A DNA stretch of 64,000 nt from an uncultured Alphaproteobacteria bacterium (lineage in GTDB: Bacteria > Pseudomonadota > Alphaproteobacteria > Rs-D84), in assembly GCA_934232895.1 (NCBI GenBank), contig CAKQGH010000001.1, positions 62,001-126,000 on the forward strand, given 5' to 3'. Within the stretch, counting starts at the first letter, position 1; the number at the start of each line of letters is the position of its first letter. The translations under genes and the position numbers were made by a program. This document shows positions 31,848 through 40,687 of the stretch, piece by piece. The notes under the pieces are model-generated. The model searched no databases. It saw only the letters and a program-made list of their open reading frames with translations, and was not told where the DNA came from.

Positions 31848-33734
31848 TTATCCCCTGGATTCATATTCGCTTAAATTGTTGTATGCAGTGTATTCCGGCG
31901 CATAGACAGATTTTTTAATACTGCGTCGGGCGGCATCAAAACTTAATTTTTTATCACGATGCGAATTGTCTTTTTGTATTGCATGTGTGACGCGTGTTAT
32001 GGCACTTTGCGCATCACGATTTCCGTTTGCCAACGCCAGTTTATAATTGGCCAGTGCCTTTTGCAGACTGCCCTTTTTCTCGTACGCAACACCGGCATTA
32101 TAATATGCCGAACCATATTGTTTTTTATCCCCAATGCGCCGTGTAATATCACGAACCTGGGCAATGGCATCATCATATTGCCCCAACCGGTTATATGCCG
32201 CGGCCAGGTCATTTCGTACCAATGCATTATCCGGATATTTAGCAACAATTTCATTGTACTTTTCCGCCGCATTATCATAATCACCGGCACGATATTTTTT
32301 GACCGCCGCCGCATACATTTCGTCATACCCTAAAACATAAGTTTTCACTTCTGTGTTTTTGTTCAGGTTTGTATCCATTGAAATCTCGCGATTGCGTTTG
32401 GCCAACGCCGGGTTGCCAAATTCACATTTTTCATTTTCGCACAACGCAACAATATCCGCGGGCATAAAATCTTTAACCCGTTTCCATTTTGCCAACGACT
32501 GGCCCTGCTCGTTCACGGGGTTCTGCAACCATTGGCGCAAATTAGCAAAGGTTTCATAATTTACCTGGCGTGTCGCGTCATTGTCGCCAATGAAAAATGC
32601 ATCCTTGCGCTGGCCCATGCATTTATAAAATTCATACATACCATTTACCGGGCAATCCAGCAACATTTGTGGCGTTATTTCACCGGTCAAAAGCCCCGCC
32701 TCCATCCAGCGGCGCCACCGTATTCCGCCGCCCCCGGCCAAAAAATTACCCAATTTATCGGCAACATTTTTATTTGATTCGCCATGCAGCCACGCACGCC
32801 CAAATGATGTTTCATCGCGAATTGGGAATTCGGCAAATCGCCCACGCACCAAACTATCCGGCATGGCAAATCCGTATTGTTTGAAATCGTCACGCAGATG
32901 CGCAAAACGTTCGCGATGGTTTCTGTCGTCTTTATTTTCAACCAATTTAGAATATGTATTATACATAACCGAGCCCATACCCAACGCCTGTGCGGTGTTA
33001 TCAATATTTGCGCTGTCTATGGCGGTATCATAACAATACATAATAAAATATGTTTCTTCATTTTCCAGATGCCAACGCGCCAATTCGTATGCCTCGTCAT
33101 TGGTGATTGGTGTTGTGTTTTTTGTGACCGATGTTCCGTCTTTTAACTTTGTTGAACCAAAACCAATCGTCCAAATCCCGCGTGAGTCTTTGTACGGTGT
33201 ATGGAGTCCCGTTTTAGAATCAACATGCACACCCTCTTTGGCAATTAAATCAGCAATCAAAAAAGGTGTAATTGACTGCATTTTATCCAAAAATTCCGCG
33301 TATGTGCCGCGTTTTGCCTCTCGCTCGGCACGGTCGGCCTGCCATTCTTTGTAATTTTGTACCGCAACCGGGCCGTATTCGTTTGCAACCTTGCCCCCAC
33401 CAATAATCATGGTAAACATCAGGTAATACAAAATATGCGCCGACAAATTTGGATTTTTTTTCATAAATGCCGACAATTTTTTATCGTTGCCAGATTTGTC
33501 TTTGCCGACCTTCATTTCGGCCAGCATTTCTTCGGCGCCACGCAAAATATGATTATCCAGCGCAACATATTTTGTCGCCCACAACAAAAATTGAAATAAT
33601 CCGGCGGTGCCAATTCCCATAACCTGGGCCGTGCGACCGGCACGATTATGCGGATGTGCGTTTTCTATTCTCTCACGCAATCGCGCCAATGCCCGATGCG
33701 GTGCATTTACAATCCTTCTGAATTTTTCAGACAT
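31848..33734 (-). CDS. membrane-anchored GH24 lysozyme-like protein with TPR repeats
   Basis: A 628-residue protein. Two hydrophobic segments (residues about 38-60 and 98-116) precede a phage-lysozyme-like (GH24) region: LIAKEGVHVD...PYKDSRGIWTIGFGST gives the E...D...T catalytic order, followed by ITNDEAYELARWHL. A middle region (RWRRWMEAGLLTG) resembles lysozyme tails. The C-terminal third has at least three TPR units (YDEMYAAAVKKYRAGDYDNA, LVRNDLAAAYNRLGQYDDA, GSAYYNAGVAYEKKGSLQKA). It may be a remodelling enzyme tied to a protein complex. It follows mucR by 2 nt and precedes ybeY-lnt in one operon. Confidence 0.75.
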   Translation of the reverse strand: MSEKFRRIVNAPHRALARLRERIENAHPHNRAGRTAQVMGIGTAGLFQFLLWATKYVALDNHILRGAEEMLAEMKVGKDKSGNDKKLSAFMKKNPNLSAHILYYLMFTMIIGGGKVANEYGPVAVQNYKEWQADRAEREAKRGTYAEFLDKMQSITPFLIADLIAKEGVHVDSKTGLHTPYKDSRGIWTIGFGSTKLKDGTSVTKNTTPITNDEAYELARWHLENEETYFIMYCYDTAIDSANIDNTAQALGMGSVMYNTYSKLVENKDDRNHRERFAHLRDDFKQYGFAMPDSLVRGRFAEFPIRDETSFGRAWLHGESNKNVADKLGNFLAGGGGIRWRRWMEAGLLTGEITPQMLLDCPVNGMYEFYKCMGQRKDAFFIGDNDATRQVNYETFANLRQWLQNPVNEQGQSLAKWKRVKDFMPADIVALCENEKCEFGNPALAKRNREISMDTNLNKNTEVKTYVLGYDEMYAAAVKKYRAGDYDNAAEKYNEIVAKYPDNALVRNDLAAAYNRLGQYDDAIAQVRDITRRIGDKKQYGSAYYNAGVAYEKKGSLQKALANYKLALANGNRDAQSAITRVTHAIQKDNSHRDKKLSFDAARRSIKKSVYAPEYTAYNNLSEYESRG

Positions 33735-33736
33735 TT

Positions 33737-34111
33737 TTACTTACCCCGCTTTGATTTTCCCAGACCAGATTTTTTGGCTATTTTTGAACGCCGCAACGAA
33801 TAGTTTGGCGCAACCATCGGATAATCACCCGGCAGGCCCCATTTGGCACGATACGCATCGGGCGTCAAATTAAATTTACGACGAATATACCGACGCAGCA
33901 TCACATGCCACGACCCATCGTTCAAACATTGAATTTTGTCGGGCTGTACCGATGCCGCAATTTGCTGGGGCGAAACAGACGCCCCCCGCAATGTTTCGCG
34001 CGCCGATGCCACCGCCGCCGCCATTGACAGCCCCGGATTTGCCGCCATTGCGGCCGCGGCCAGGTTTGCAACCGCCAATGCAAATTCGGAATCGCCGTTG
34101 TTATTTACCAA
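33737..34111 (-). CDS. mucR: MucR/Ros-family transcriptional regulator lacking zinc ligands
   Basis: About 124 residues. The C-terminal part (DKIQCLNDGSWHVMLRRYIRRKFNLTPDAYRAKWGLPGDYPMVAPNY, here as separate segments ending LTPDAYRAKWGLP and DYPMVAPNY) is the MucR DNA-binding domain. Canonical members bind zinc with Cys, Cys/Asp and two His; here one Cys remains and both His positions are Tyr and Lys, so it resembles the zinc-free Ml-type homologues. The start is set at TTG 34111, with GGGGGA 7 nt upstream and TATAAT 31 nt upstream; the longer ORF would run through the promoter. First gene of the GH24-TPR/ybeY-lnt operon. Confidence 0.85.
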   Translation of the reverse strand: MVNNNGDSEFALAVANLAAAAMAANPGLSMAAAVASARETLRGASVSPQQIAASVQPDKIQCLNDGSWHVMLRRYIRRKFNLTPDAYRAKWGLPGDYPMVAPNYSLRRSKIAKKSGLGKSKRGK

Positions 34112-34141
34112 TTGATAATCCCCCAGATTTCTAATACAATT

Positions 34142-34147
34142 ATTATA
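34142..34147 (-). promoter_or_regulatory. -10 box of the mucR operon
   Basis: TATAAT on the minus strand, 31 nt before the TTG start of mucR, in the spacer shared with divergent rarA. It fixes the mucR start downstream of the longest open frame. Confidence 0.5.
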
Positions 34148-34188
34148 CCACAAAATGAACACTAAATAAAATTAAAGTAAAATATACC

Positions 34189-35469
34189 ATGTCCAACGAC
34201 ACCAGACCTTTGGCCGATTTAATGCGCCCACAAACAATTGACGATATTGTGGGGCAAACACAATTGCTGGGCGAAAACGGTTTGGTTCGCCGTATGGTTG
34301 ATAATCATAAATTATCGAACCTGATTTTATGGGGCCCGCCGGGATGCGGCAAAACAACAATTGCGCGCGCGTTGGCCAATTCGGTGGATATGGATTTTGT
34401 GCCGATGTCTGCGGTATTTTCTGGCACCGCCGATATTAAAAAGGCGATGGAGACCGCAAAATTAAATCGCAACCTGGGTCGCAATACTTTGCTGTTTATT
34501 GACGAAATTCATCGGTTTAATAAAACGCAACAGGATACATTGTTGCCTTATTTGGAAGATGGCACGGTTGTATTTATGGGCGCAACCACCGAAAACCCCA
34601 GTTTTAATTTGAACAATGCGTTATTGTCACGGTGTCATGTGGGCGTACTGTCTGGATTATCACACGATGATTTAATGGAATTGATAAATCGCGCCGAAAA
34701 ATATACCGGCAAAAAATTGCCGCTGAATGAAGATGCGCGTAATCACCTGGCCGAAATTTCCGATGGTGACGCGCGATTTTTGCTGAACACGGTTGAATAT
34801 CTGATAAACGCAAATTTCAAAAAGACATTGGACACCGACGCATTAGATTCCGTTATACAAAAACGCGCACCCCTGTCCGACAAATCTGGTGATGAACATT
34901 ATAATTTGATTTCCGCCGTGCATAAATCATTGCGCGCATCGGATACAGATGCGGCCCTGTATTGGACGGCACGCATGATGACATCGGGCCAGGATCCAAT
35001 GTATCTGTTTCGACGCCTGGCGCGTTTCGCAATGGAAGATGTCGGCCTGGCCGACCCCAACGCGATGCAAATCACACTGACCGCATGGCAATTGTATGAA
35101 CGCATGGGCAGTCCCGAAGGCGACCTGGCATTGACCGAATTGGTAATATATTTAGGTACCGCGCCAAAAAGCATTGGAAATTACCGCGCGCAAAACGCGG
35201 CGTATGCCGCCGCACGCGCCACGGGCAGTGTTCCTCCCCCGAAAAATATTTTGAACGCGCCAACAAAAATGATGAAAAATATGGGATATGGTGCGGGCTA
35301 TGTATATGACCCAGATACAGCATTGGGATTTTCGGGTCAAAATTGTTTTCCGGAATCTATGCCGCGGCAAAAATTCTATACCCCGGTTGAACGCGGCTTT
35401 GAACGCGAAATAAAAAAGCGTTTGGATTATTGGGACGCATTGCGTGAAAAATTAAATTCGAAAAAATAA
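34189..35469 (+). CDS. rarA: replication-associated recombination protein A (MgsA/RarA AAA ATPase)
   Basis: A 426-residue clamp-loader-like ATPase. The N-terminal PLADLMRPQTIDDIVGQTQLLG is the family signature; Walker A is GPPGCGKTT, Walker B LLFIDEIHRFNKTQQD, sensor 1 GATTENPSF. The C-terminal tetramerisation domain follows (DVGLADPNAMQ, YAAARATGSVPPP). RarA acts at stalled forks with RecA and SSB. It is divergent from mucR and convergent with an outer-membrane protein gene 3 nt away. Confidence 0.96.
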   Translation: MSNDTRPLADLMRPQTIDDIVGQTQLLGENGLVRRMVDNHKLSNLILWGPPGCGKTTIARALANSVDMDFVPMSAVFSGTADIKKAMETAKLNRNLGRNTLLFIDEIHRFNKTQQDTLLPYLEDGTVVFMGATTENPSFNLNNALLSRCHVGVLSGLSHDDLMELINRAEKYTGKKLPLNEDARNHLAEISDGDARFLLNTVEYLINANFKKTLDTDALDSVIQKRAPLSDKSGDEHYNLISAVHKSLRASDTDAALYWTARMMTSGQDPMYLFRRLARFAMEDVGLADPNAMQITLTAWQLYERMGSPEGDLALTELVIYLGTAPKSIGNYRAQNAAYAAARATGSVPPPKNILNAPTKMMKNMGYGAGYVYDPDTALGFSGQNCFPESMPRQKFYTPVERGFEREIKKRLDYWDALREKLNSKK

Positions 35470-35472
35470 TTA

Positions 35473-36195
35473 TCAGAACAGAATATTAACTTGGGTTCCG
35501 AATTGAATTTCTTCGCTTTCAAATTCGTAATCAATATGCCCCAAGTATTGCGTGCGACCATATTGGCGAACAAATTTACCACCTATCCATTCCTGGTCAT
35601 AATCCGGATTGGTCGATTTGCGCCATGTAAAATTCATACCAATACGCATATCGGCATCCAGACGAAAATATGCCTCGGGCGTCATATCAATAAACGACAT
35701 TCCGCGCGTGTCATCAAAAATCCAACTGGATTTAATTGTTGCGGCCAGTGTCACACCGGTCATTTGCCGACCAAAACGCAGCCCCGCATAATATGTGGAA
35801 TCGGCAAAATATGGCGTACGCACATGCGACGAACCACCAAATTTGAAACCAAACAAAACATCCGATATTAAATGCGCGCTGTTGTCGGCACCGGTCGACA
35901 TACGATATGCCCCACCCAGGTCGATTGCAGAAAAACCATCTTCGCGACCATCAAAATCAATTTGATAATGAACATTTGCGCCCAATGTCAACCGGTCATT
36001 CAACCCATACGACACAGATTGCCCCGCACGCAAGACATTATCCCAATACACCAACGATGTTTGTGATAAAATTTCCTCGATTCCCTGCATATACAGCGGG
36101 TCCGATGTATCACGCGCCAATTCCTCATCGGCACGCGCCGGGCTTGCACACACAATCAATGAACACAATGCAAATATTGAAAATAATTTACGCAT
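35473..36195 (-). CDS. outer-membrane beta-barrel protein
   Basis: A 240-residue protein with a signal peptide (MRKLFSIFALCSLIVCASPARA, residues 1-22). The mature part alternates strands: VSYGLNDRLTLGANVHYQI, AIDLGGAYRMST, TYYAGLRFGRQMTGVTLAA, MRIGMNFTWRK. It ends FGTQVNILF with C-terminal Phe. This is a barrel of about 10-12 strands; not assigned to a transporter class. It may be a paralogue of the larger barrel gene upstream on the same strand, since both share the pattern of Asp/Tyr turns and an NILF/IFQF end. Confidence 0.65.
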   Translation of the reverse strand: MRKLFSIFALCSLIVCASPARADEELARDTSDPLYMQGIEEILSQTSLVYWDNVLRAGQSVSYGLNDRLTLGANVHYQIDFDGREDGFSAIDLGGAYRMSTGADNSAHLISDVLFGFKFGGSSHVRTPYFADSTYYAGLRFGRQMTGVTLAATIKSSWIFDDTRGMSFIDMTPEAYFRLDADMRIGMNFTWRKSTNPDYDQEWIGGKFVRQYGRTQYLGHIDYEFESEEIQFGTQVNILF

Positions 36196-36240
36196 AACCT
36201 ACTCTCTCTGCCATGAATATAATCCGCGACCGCGGACAAA

Positions 36241-36272
36241 ATTTTCCCGACGCGCGCATTCCCCGCGTCGGG
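36241..36272 (-). terminator. probable terminator after the larger outer-membrane protein gene
   Basis: Perfect 9-bp stem CCCGACGCG / CGCGTCGGG (36246-36254 with 36264-36272), followed on the minus strand by AAAATTTT. The T-tract is short. Confidence 0.55.
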
Positions 36273-36286
36273 CACGAATTAAAATA

Positions 36287-37540
36287 CTAGAACTGGAATA
36301 TAGCCTGTAATCCGATGTTCATTTCAGTGTAATCACTGATTTTCGCATCACCTTGGTACAGCCACTGATTCATGTATGTGACATTTCCAGCTGAATCCGT
36401 ATATTTAACGCCATATCCATAGTACGAAATGGTTTTGTCATCGGCACTGTCATAAATGGATGCCTTGCCATACAGATTGATTGCAACCCAATCGTTTGGT
36501 TGCCAACCGATGGCCGCCTTTAACGACGCCTGGTTGTGCCAGTCATAGTTTCCAAATATGGCCTCGAGATTAAATGTCCAATCCTGGTCCAGAACGGTGA
36601 ACACACCCAAGCCACCTTCGACAAATAATGCACTGCTGGTATCTGTTTTATATGCCAAGAATATTCCAGCATCGCGACCATCGGGGTTTTTGCCCATAAT
36701 GCTGTTGCCGTATGCATCGCCATCAAAATTCATATACCATGCGCGGCCCAATCCATATATTGTGGATGAACCGATTTTATAACCGCCCTTGATATCCAAA
36801 ATGAAATCGTTGGATACATCTTTCTGGTGCTGGTAATATGCCGACGCGGTTGCAATCCATTTGTCGTTATCGACAAAACGCCATTGCGCGCCCAGACCGA
36901 ACATATTCAAACCGTTATCGTCCATGGAATCGTTCGGTGTTATCGGATCAGACCAATCAAATTTATATTTTGATGAATCATAACGCAGCATTCCCAAAAC
37001 CGCAATACGGTCGGTAATACCATAGCTAAAATCTTCCTTGATTGCGAATTGATCGGTTGTCCATTTCGCATTGGCGTCAGATATGGTGACACCGGCGGTC
37101 GGGGTCAATGCAACCTTGTATGAAGAATTGTTATATGACAAATCGGTTATAGAACCAAATTTTCCACCCAATGGTTGAAAGAACGGATGCGCCAAGAAAT
37201 ATTTGCGTTTCAATTCCGTGCGCAATGTTTCAGACCGTGTTGTACGAACGGTTGTGTTTTTATTGGTACGCGCCGCATCATAATTTTTATACAGCGCACT
37301 GCGGTTTTGCGGCTGGCTGTAATAGATGTTTTTCGCGTCTTTGGTTTCGTACGTTTTGGTCGTTGTGCGCGTTTGATATTTATTATAATTCACATTGGTA
37401 TTCGTACGCGTGCGTGTGGCGGGACGATTACTGAAATCAATACTGGACGCGGCACGCGCACCGGTATTCGTCGCGGCAATTGCCGGGGCCGACGCCAATG
37501 CAACCATAGCACACATAACACCAAACATCTGCTTTTTCAT
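36287..37540 (-). CDS. outer-membrane protein with disordered basic N-terminus
   Basis: About 417 residues with a signal peptide (start ATG 37540, AAAGGAG 9 nt upstream). After cleavage there is a low-complexity stretch of about 100 residues rich in N, T, R, K and Y (TRTRTNTNVNYNKYQTRTTT), then a barrel with repeated strands (FSYGITDRIAVLGMLRY, WRFVDNDKWIATASAYYQHQ, YMNQWLYQGD) ending GLQAIFQF. Function unknown. The basic N-terminal arm could sit in the periplasm and touch peptidoglycan. The second gene downstream is the 240-residue barrel. Confidence 0.65.
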   Translation of the reverse strand: MKKQMFGVMCAMVALASAPAIAATNTGARAASSIDFSNRPATRTRTNTNVNYNKYQTRTTTKTYETKDAKNIYYSQPQNRSALYKNYDAARTNKNTTVRTTRSETLRTELKRKYFLAHPFFQPLGGKFGSITDLSYNNSSYKVALTPTAGVTISDANAKWTTDQFAIKEDFSYGITDRIAVLGMLRYDSSKYKFDWSDPITPNDSMDDNGLNMFGLGAQWRFVDNDKWIATASAYYQHQKDVSNDFILDIKGGYKIGSSTIYGLGRAWYMNFDGDAYGNSIMGKNPDGRDAGIFLAYKTDTSSALFVEGGLGVFTVLDQDWTFNLEAIFGNYDWHNQASLKAAIGWQPNDWVAINLYGKASIYDSADDKTISYYGYGVKYTDSAGNVTYMNQWLYQGDAKISDYTEMNIGLQAIFQF

Positions 37541-37591
37541 ATTAAAAATCTCCTTTATTATCGCCACAATTATATCATAAATATTGCCCAT

Positions 37592-37626
37592 AAAAAAGAA
37601 TAAAACGCGCCGGCAATTGCCGGCGC
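37592..37626 (-). terminator. terminator of ftsK
   Basis: A perfect 20-nt palindrome (37607-37626, GCGCCGGCAATTGCCGGCGC), followed on the minus strand by GTTTTATTCTTTTTTA, 6 nt past the ftsK stop. Confidence 0.85.
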
Positions 37627-37632
37627 ACCATA

Positions 37633-39888
37633 TTATAAAATATGTCGTTTATTATTTGCGTCGGGCGGACTGACAATACCCTCTTGTTCCATACGCTCCA
37701 TAAACCCGGCGGCCTTGTTATATCCGATTTGCAACCGCCGCTGGATATATGAAATAGTCGGTTTTTTATCACGCAAAACGCATTCTTTGGCCTGGGAATA
37801 CAGGTCGGCATCTTTATTGCCCGCCGGCGCGCCCATCCCCGGCACCGCCGCCGCGCCACCATCAACATCGCCATCATCGGTAATACCGGCGACATATTCT
37901 GGCTCGCACTGTGCGCGCAGGAAATCACCAATACGGGTCAATTCTTCGTCCGATATAAATGCGCCATGGATACGCACCGGCGGACGACCGGCCTCGCTGA
38001 ATAACATATCACCACACGCCAACAATGTTTCTGCGCCCTTTTCGCCCAATGTTGTCATAGAGTCAATCACACTGCGCGCCTGGAACGACACACGCGTTGG
38101 GAAATTCGCCTTGATAACGCCGGTAATGGTCGTTGCGTCTGGACGCTGGGTCGCCATAACCAGGTGTATGCCCGCCGCACGCGCCTTTTGCGCGATGCGT
38201 TGCACGCATGCCTCGACATCTTTGCGCGCCAAACTCATCAGGTCGGCAACCTCGTCAATGACTATAACGATGTATGGCATATCAGACAGGTCAACCTCTT
38301 GCGTTTCGAATAACAATTCACCCGTTTCTTCATCCGTACCAACGGCAACCTGGCGCGTAATTTTTTCGCCCGCCGCGCGTTTGGCCGAAACAATTTCATT
38401 ATAACTTTCTATATTGCGCGCATTGACCAATTGCAATTGCTTGTACCGTTCCTCCATTTCACGAACGGCCCATTTCAATGCATTGACCGCCGCATTCGGG
38501 TCCAGTTTTACAATCGGTGTTATTAAATGCGGAATATCATCCCAGAACCCGAAATCAACACCCTTGGGGTCAATAATCATCAATTTGCATTTGTCCGGTG
38601 TAAAATGATAAACGATTGATGTAATGATGGACTGTACGAACACAGATTTACCAGACCCCGTGCGCCCCGCAATCAGCATGTGCGGCATTTTGGCCAAATC
38701 AAAATACATATAGTTGCCACCAATGTCCACACCCAACGCCAACGGGATTTTATATTTAGATGTCTGGAATGTTTCGCTGGCCACCAGACCGCGGAATCGC
38801 ACCGTCTGGCGTTTCAAATTCACCATTTCAACACCAATCAGTGGTGTGCCTGGAATTTGCGCAATACGAATGTTTTCGGTCGCCATGGCGCGCGTCATAT
38901 CCTTGACCGTTTTGCTGACATCGGCCCAACGCGTACCACTTTCCGGCATCAATTCATACAGTGTCACAATTGGCCCGGGGCGAATACCAACAACCTTGCC
39001 GTGCACATTATATTCGGCAAAGTGTTCCTCCATCGCGGCGGCATTGCGTTTTAATTCGGGCGTCACAACATTTTTACCGAAATTGGAATCCTGCAAGAAA
39101 TTTGGGGTTGGCAATTCATATTCCGTCGCCCCATCGTGATTTGTGGTGCGATGCGGCGCGGTGCGCGTTGCCGCGCGTGCGGCCCGGCGACGGGTACGCG
39201 TTGGTGCCGCATCGCCGTCATCATCCGCGGGGGCCTGTGGCGCGTCATCATCTGTGGCGGCATCGTCATCTGCGTCATCCATATCATCGGCCGCCGCCGG
39301 GCGCACCAAATGAAACACCGACAGCACCCAACGCACCGCGCGATAAATTGTCACGGTCGCACTGCGAACCTGGGCCCAACGAATGTGCAATATAGACGCC
39401 GCAAACCACAGAAAACCGACCAAGCAAAATATGCCGACAATTATACCCCACTGGCCCATAATGGTGCCAATATCGCCAGCGACAATCGCGCCACACATTC
39501 CACCAAATGTTGCACGCGGCACCATTAAACCAAAGCCCGCAACGCCAAAACACACGGTTATAAAAATGCGCAATAAATTATATTCCGGCGCAACATCATC
39601 GGCCCAACCGAACATTGCACATACCCCCGCGCGCACAATACACAGCAATACAAACAGTGCCGGCACAAACCCAATACCATATTCCAAAAACGCCACAACA
39701 TTGCCCATTATGGTCTGCGTGCCAAATGTGCTGGCCGCCGCAAAGCCATCCAGATACGGATTCAAAAACACCATTGCGCATATTGCCCACACGCCCAAAA
39801 CAACGGCCGCCCCGCCCACGGCGCGGCGCGCGATATTTTTCAACGCATCAGAAACCCGTTGTGGTAAAAAATTAGATTTTCCATCCAT
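37633..39888 (-). CDS. ftsK: DNA translocase FtsK
   Basis: About 751 residues. The N-terminal membrane domain has four TM helices (residues about 18-170), then an acidic Asp-rich linker (DDADDDAATDDD) and a motor: the alpha domain, Walker A HMLIAGRTGSGKSVF, Walker B YIVIVIDEVADLM, ATQRPDATTITG. The C-terminal winged-helix gamma domain (PTISYIQRRLQIGYNKAAGFMERME) reads KOPS sites. It pumps dimeric chromosomes so that XerC/XerD act at dif. ATG 39888 is used; the ORF could extend 21 codons upstream, but those residues do not match the family. Confidence 0.96.
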   Translation of the reverse strand: MDGKSNFLPQRVSDALKNIARRAVGGAAVVLGVWAICAMVFLNPYLDGFAAASTFGTQTIMGNVVAFLEYGIGFVPALFVLLCIVRAGVCAMFGWADDVAPEYNLLRIFITVCFGVAGFGLMVPRATFGGMCGAIVAGDIGTIMGQWGIIVGIFCLVGFLWFAASILHIRWAQVRSATVTIYRAVRWVLSVFHLVRPAAADDMDDADDDAATDDDAPQAPADDDGDAAPTRTRRRAARAATRTAPHRTTNHDGATEYELPTPNFLQDSNFGKNVVTPELKRNAAAMEEHFAEYNVHGKVVGIRPGPIVTLYELMPESGTRWADVSKTVKDMTRAMATENIRIAQIPGTPLIGVEMVNLKRQTVRFRGLVASETFQTSKYKIPLALGVDIGGNYMYFDLAKMPHMLIAGRTGSGKSVFVQSIITSIVYHFTPDKCKLMIIDPKGVDFGFWDDIPHLITPIVKLDPNAAVNALKWAVREMEERYKQLQLVNARNIESYNEIVSAKRAAGEKITRQVAVGTDEETGELLFETQEVDLSDMPYIVIVIDEVADLMSLARKDVEACVQRIAQKARAAGIHLVMATQRPDATTITGVIKANFPTRVSFQARSVIDSMTTLGEKGAETLLACGDMLFSEAGRPPVRIHGAFISDEELTRIGDFLRAQCEPEYVAGITDDGDVDGGAAAVPGMGAPAGNKDADLYSQAKECVLRDKKPTISYIQRRLQIGYNKAAGFMERMEQEGIVSPPDANNKRHIL

Positions 39889-39936
39889 ACGCGGTATTTT
39901 ATCACAAAAAAGACAAAAGTTATAGCGATTTGGTCT

Positions 39937-39970
39937 AAAAAAAACGCACACCAGAATTTTCCAGTGTGCG
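39937..39970 (-). terminator. terminator of the PAP2 phosphatase gene
   Basis: Stem CGCACAC / GTGTGCG (39945-39951 with 39964-39970), followed on the minus strand by an eight-T tract. Confidence 0.8.
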
Positions 39971-39976
39971 ATTGAT

Positions 39977-40669
39977 TTATTTCAACGCCGAATTTCGTTT
40001 TATCCAATATTTTACAAAATCGGCCACAACCATACCGATAAACGCACCCAATATCACATCGGTCGGCCAATGCGCGCCGTATGCAACACGCGACACCCCG
40101 ATAATTATCGCCAATGTCCATGTGAATGGTTTAATGCGCGGCGCCAACATTCCCAACATAACCAGCCCCGCAAATGTTGCAACCGTGTGTCCCGATGGCA
40201 TCGAATTAAAAGCCCATTCGTTTGACATTGGGAAAAATCCGGTCATATCCAGCGCCTCGAAAAATATGGGGCGGGCACGACCAATAATAATCTTTAACGC
40301 CTTGGCAATAATGGATGCCGACAATACCGAACAAAACACGAAAAACGCATAACTTTTTTTAATTTTTGCAAAAAAGTCAGTAAAAAACAGACGAAAATCG
40401 AACCTGTTTCTGTCATCTCGGAATTTTATTCCTGATTGTGCGACTTTTTTCCCATAAAAAGCACACATTAAAACGAACGATGCGATTATCCACATTTTTG
40501 CATCAAACGCAACATCAAACAGTCCCCACAATTTGCAATTAAACCGACGCATAAACAAAAACAGTGGTTTATCAAACCACATAATCCCAGCCGCAACAAC
40601 CACGGCGACCACGCCGGTGCCCCACGCCAACCATTTCCATTTTAATTTATTATCTGGTGTTAAAAACAT
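39977..40669 (-). CDS. PAP2-family membrane phosphatase
   Basis: A 230-residue protein with five to six TM helices and the three PAP2 motifs: KALKIIIGRARP, PSGHTVATF and SRVAYGAHWPTDVILG. Members dephosphorylate undecaprenyl pyrophosphate, phosphatidylglycerophosphate or lipid A (LpxE). The sequence alone does not decide the substrate; an envelope lipid carrier is likely. It follows the S41-like gene by 18 nt on the same strand. Confidence 0.85.
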   Translation of the reverse strand: MFLTPDNKLKWKWLAWGTGVVAVVVAAGIMWFDKPLFLFMRRFNCKLWGLFDVAFDAKMWIIASFVLMCAFYGKKVAQSGIKFRDDRNRFDFRLFFTDFFAKIKKSYAFFVFCSVLSASIIAKALKIIIGRARPIFFEALDMTGFFPMSNEWAFNSMPSGHTVATFAGLVMLGMLAPRIKPFTWTLAIIIGVSRVAYGAHWPTDVILGAFIGMVVADFVKYWIKRNSALK

Positions 40670-40687
40670 TTATCCGCCCCCGTGGTG

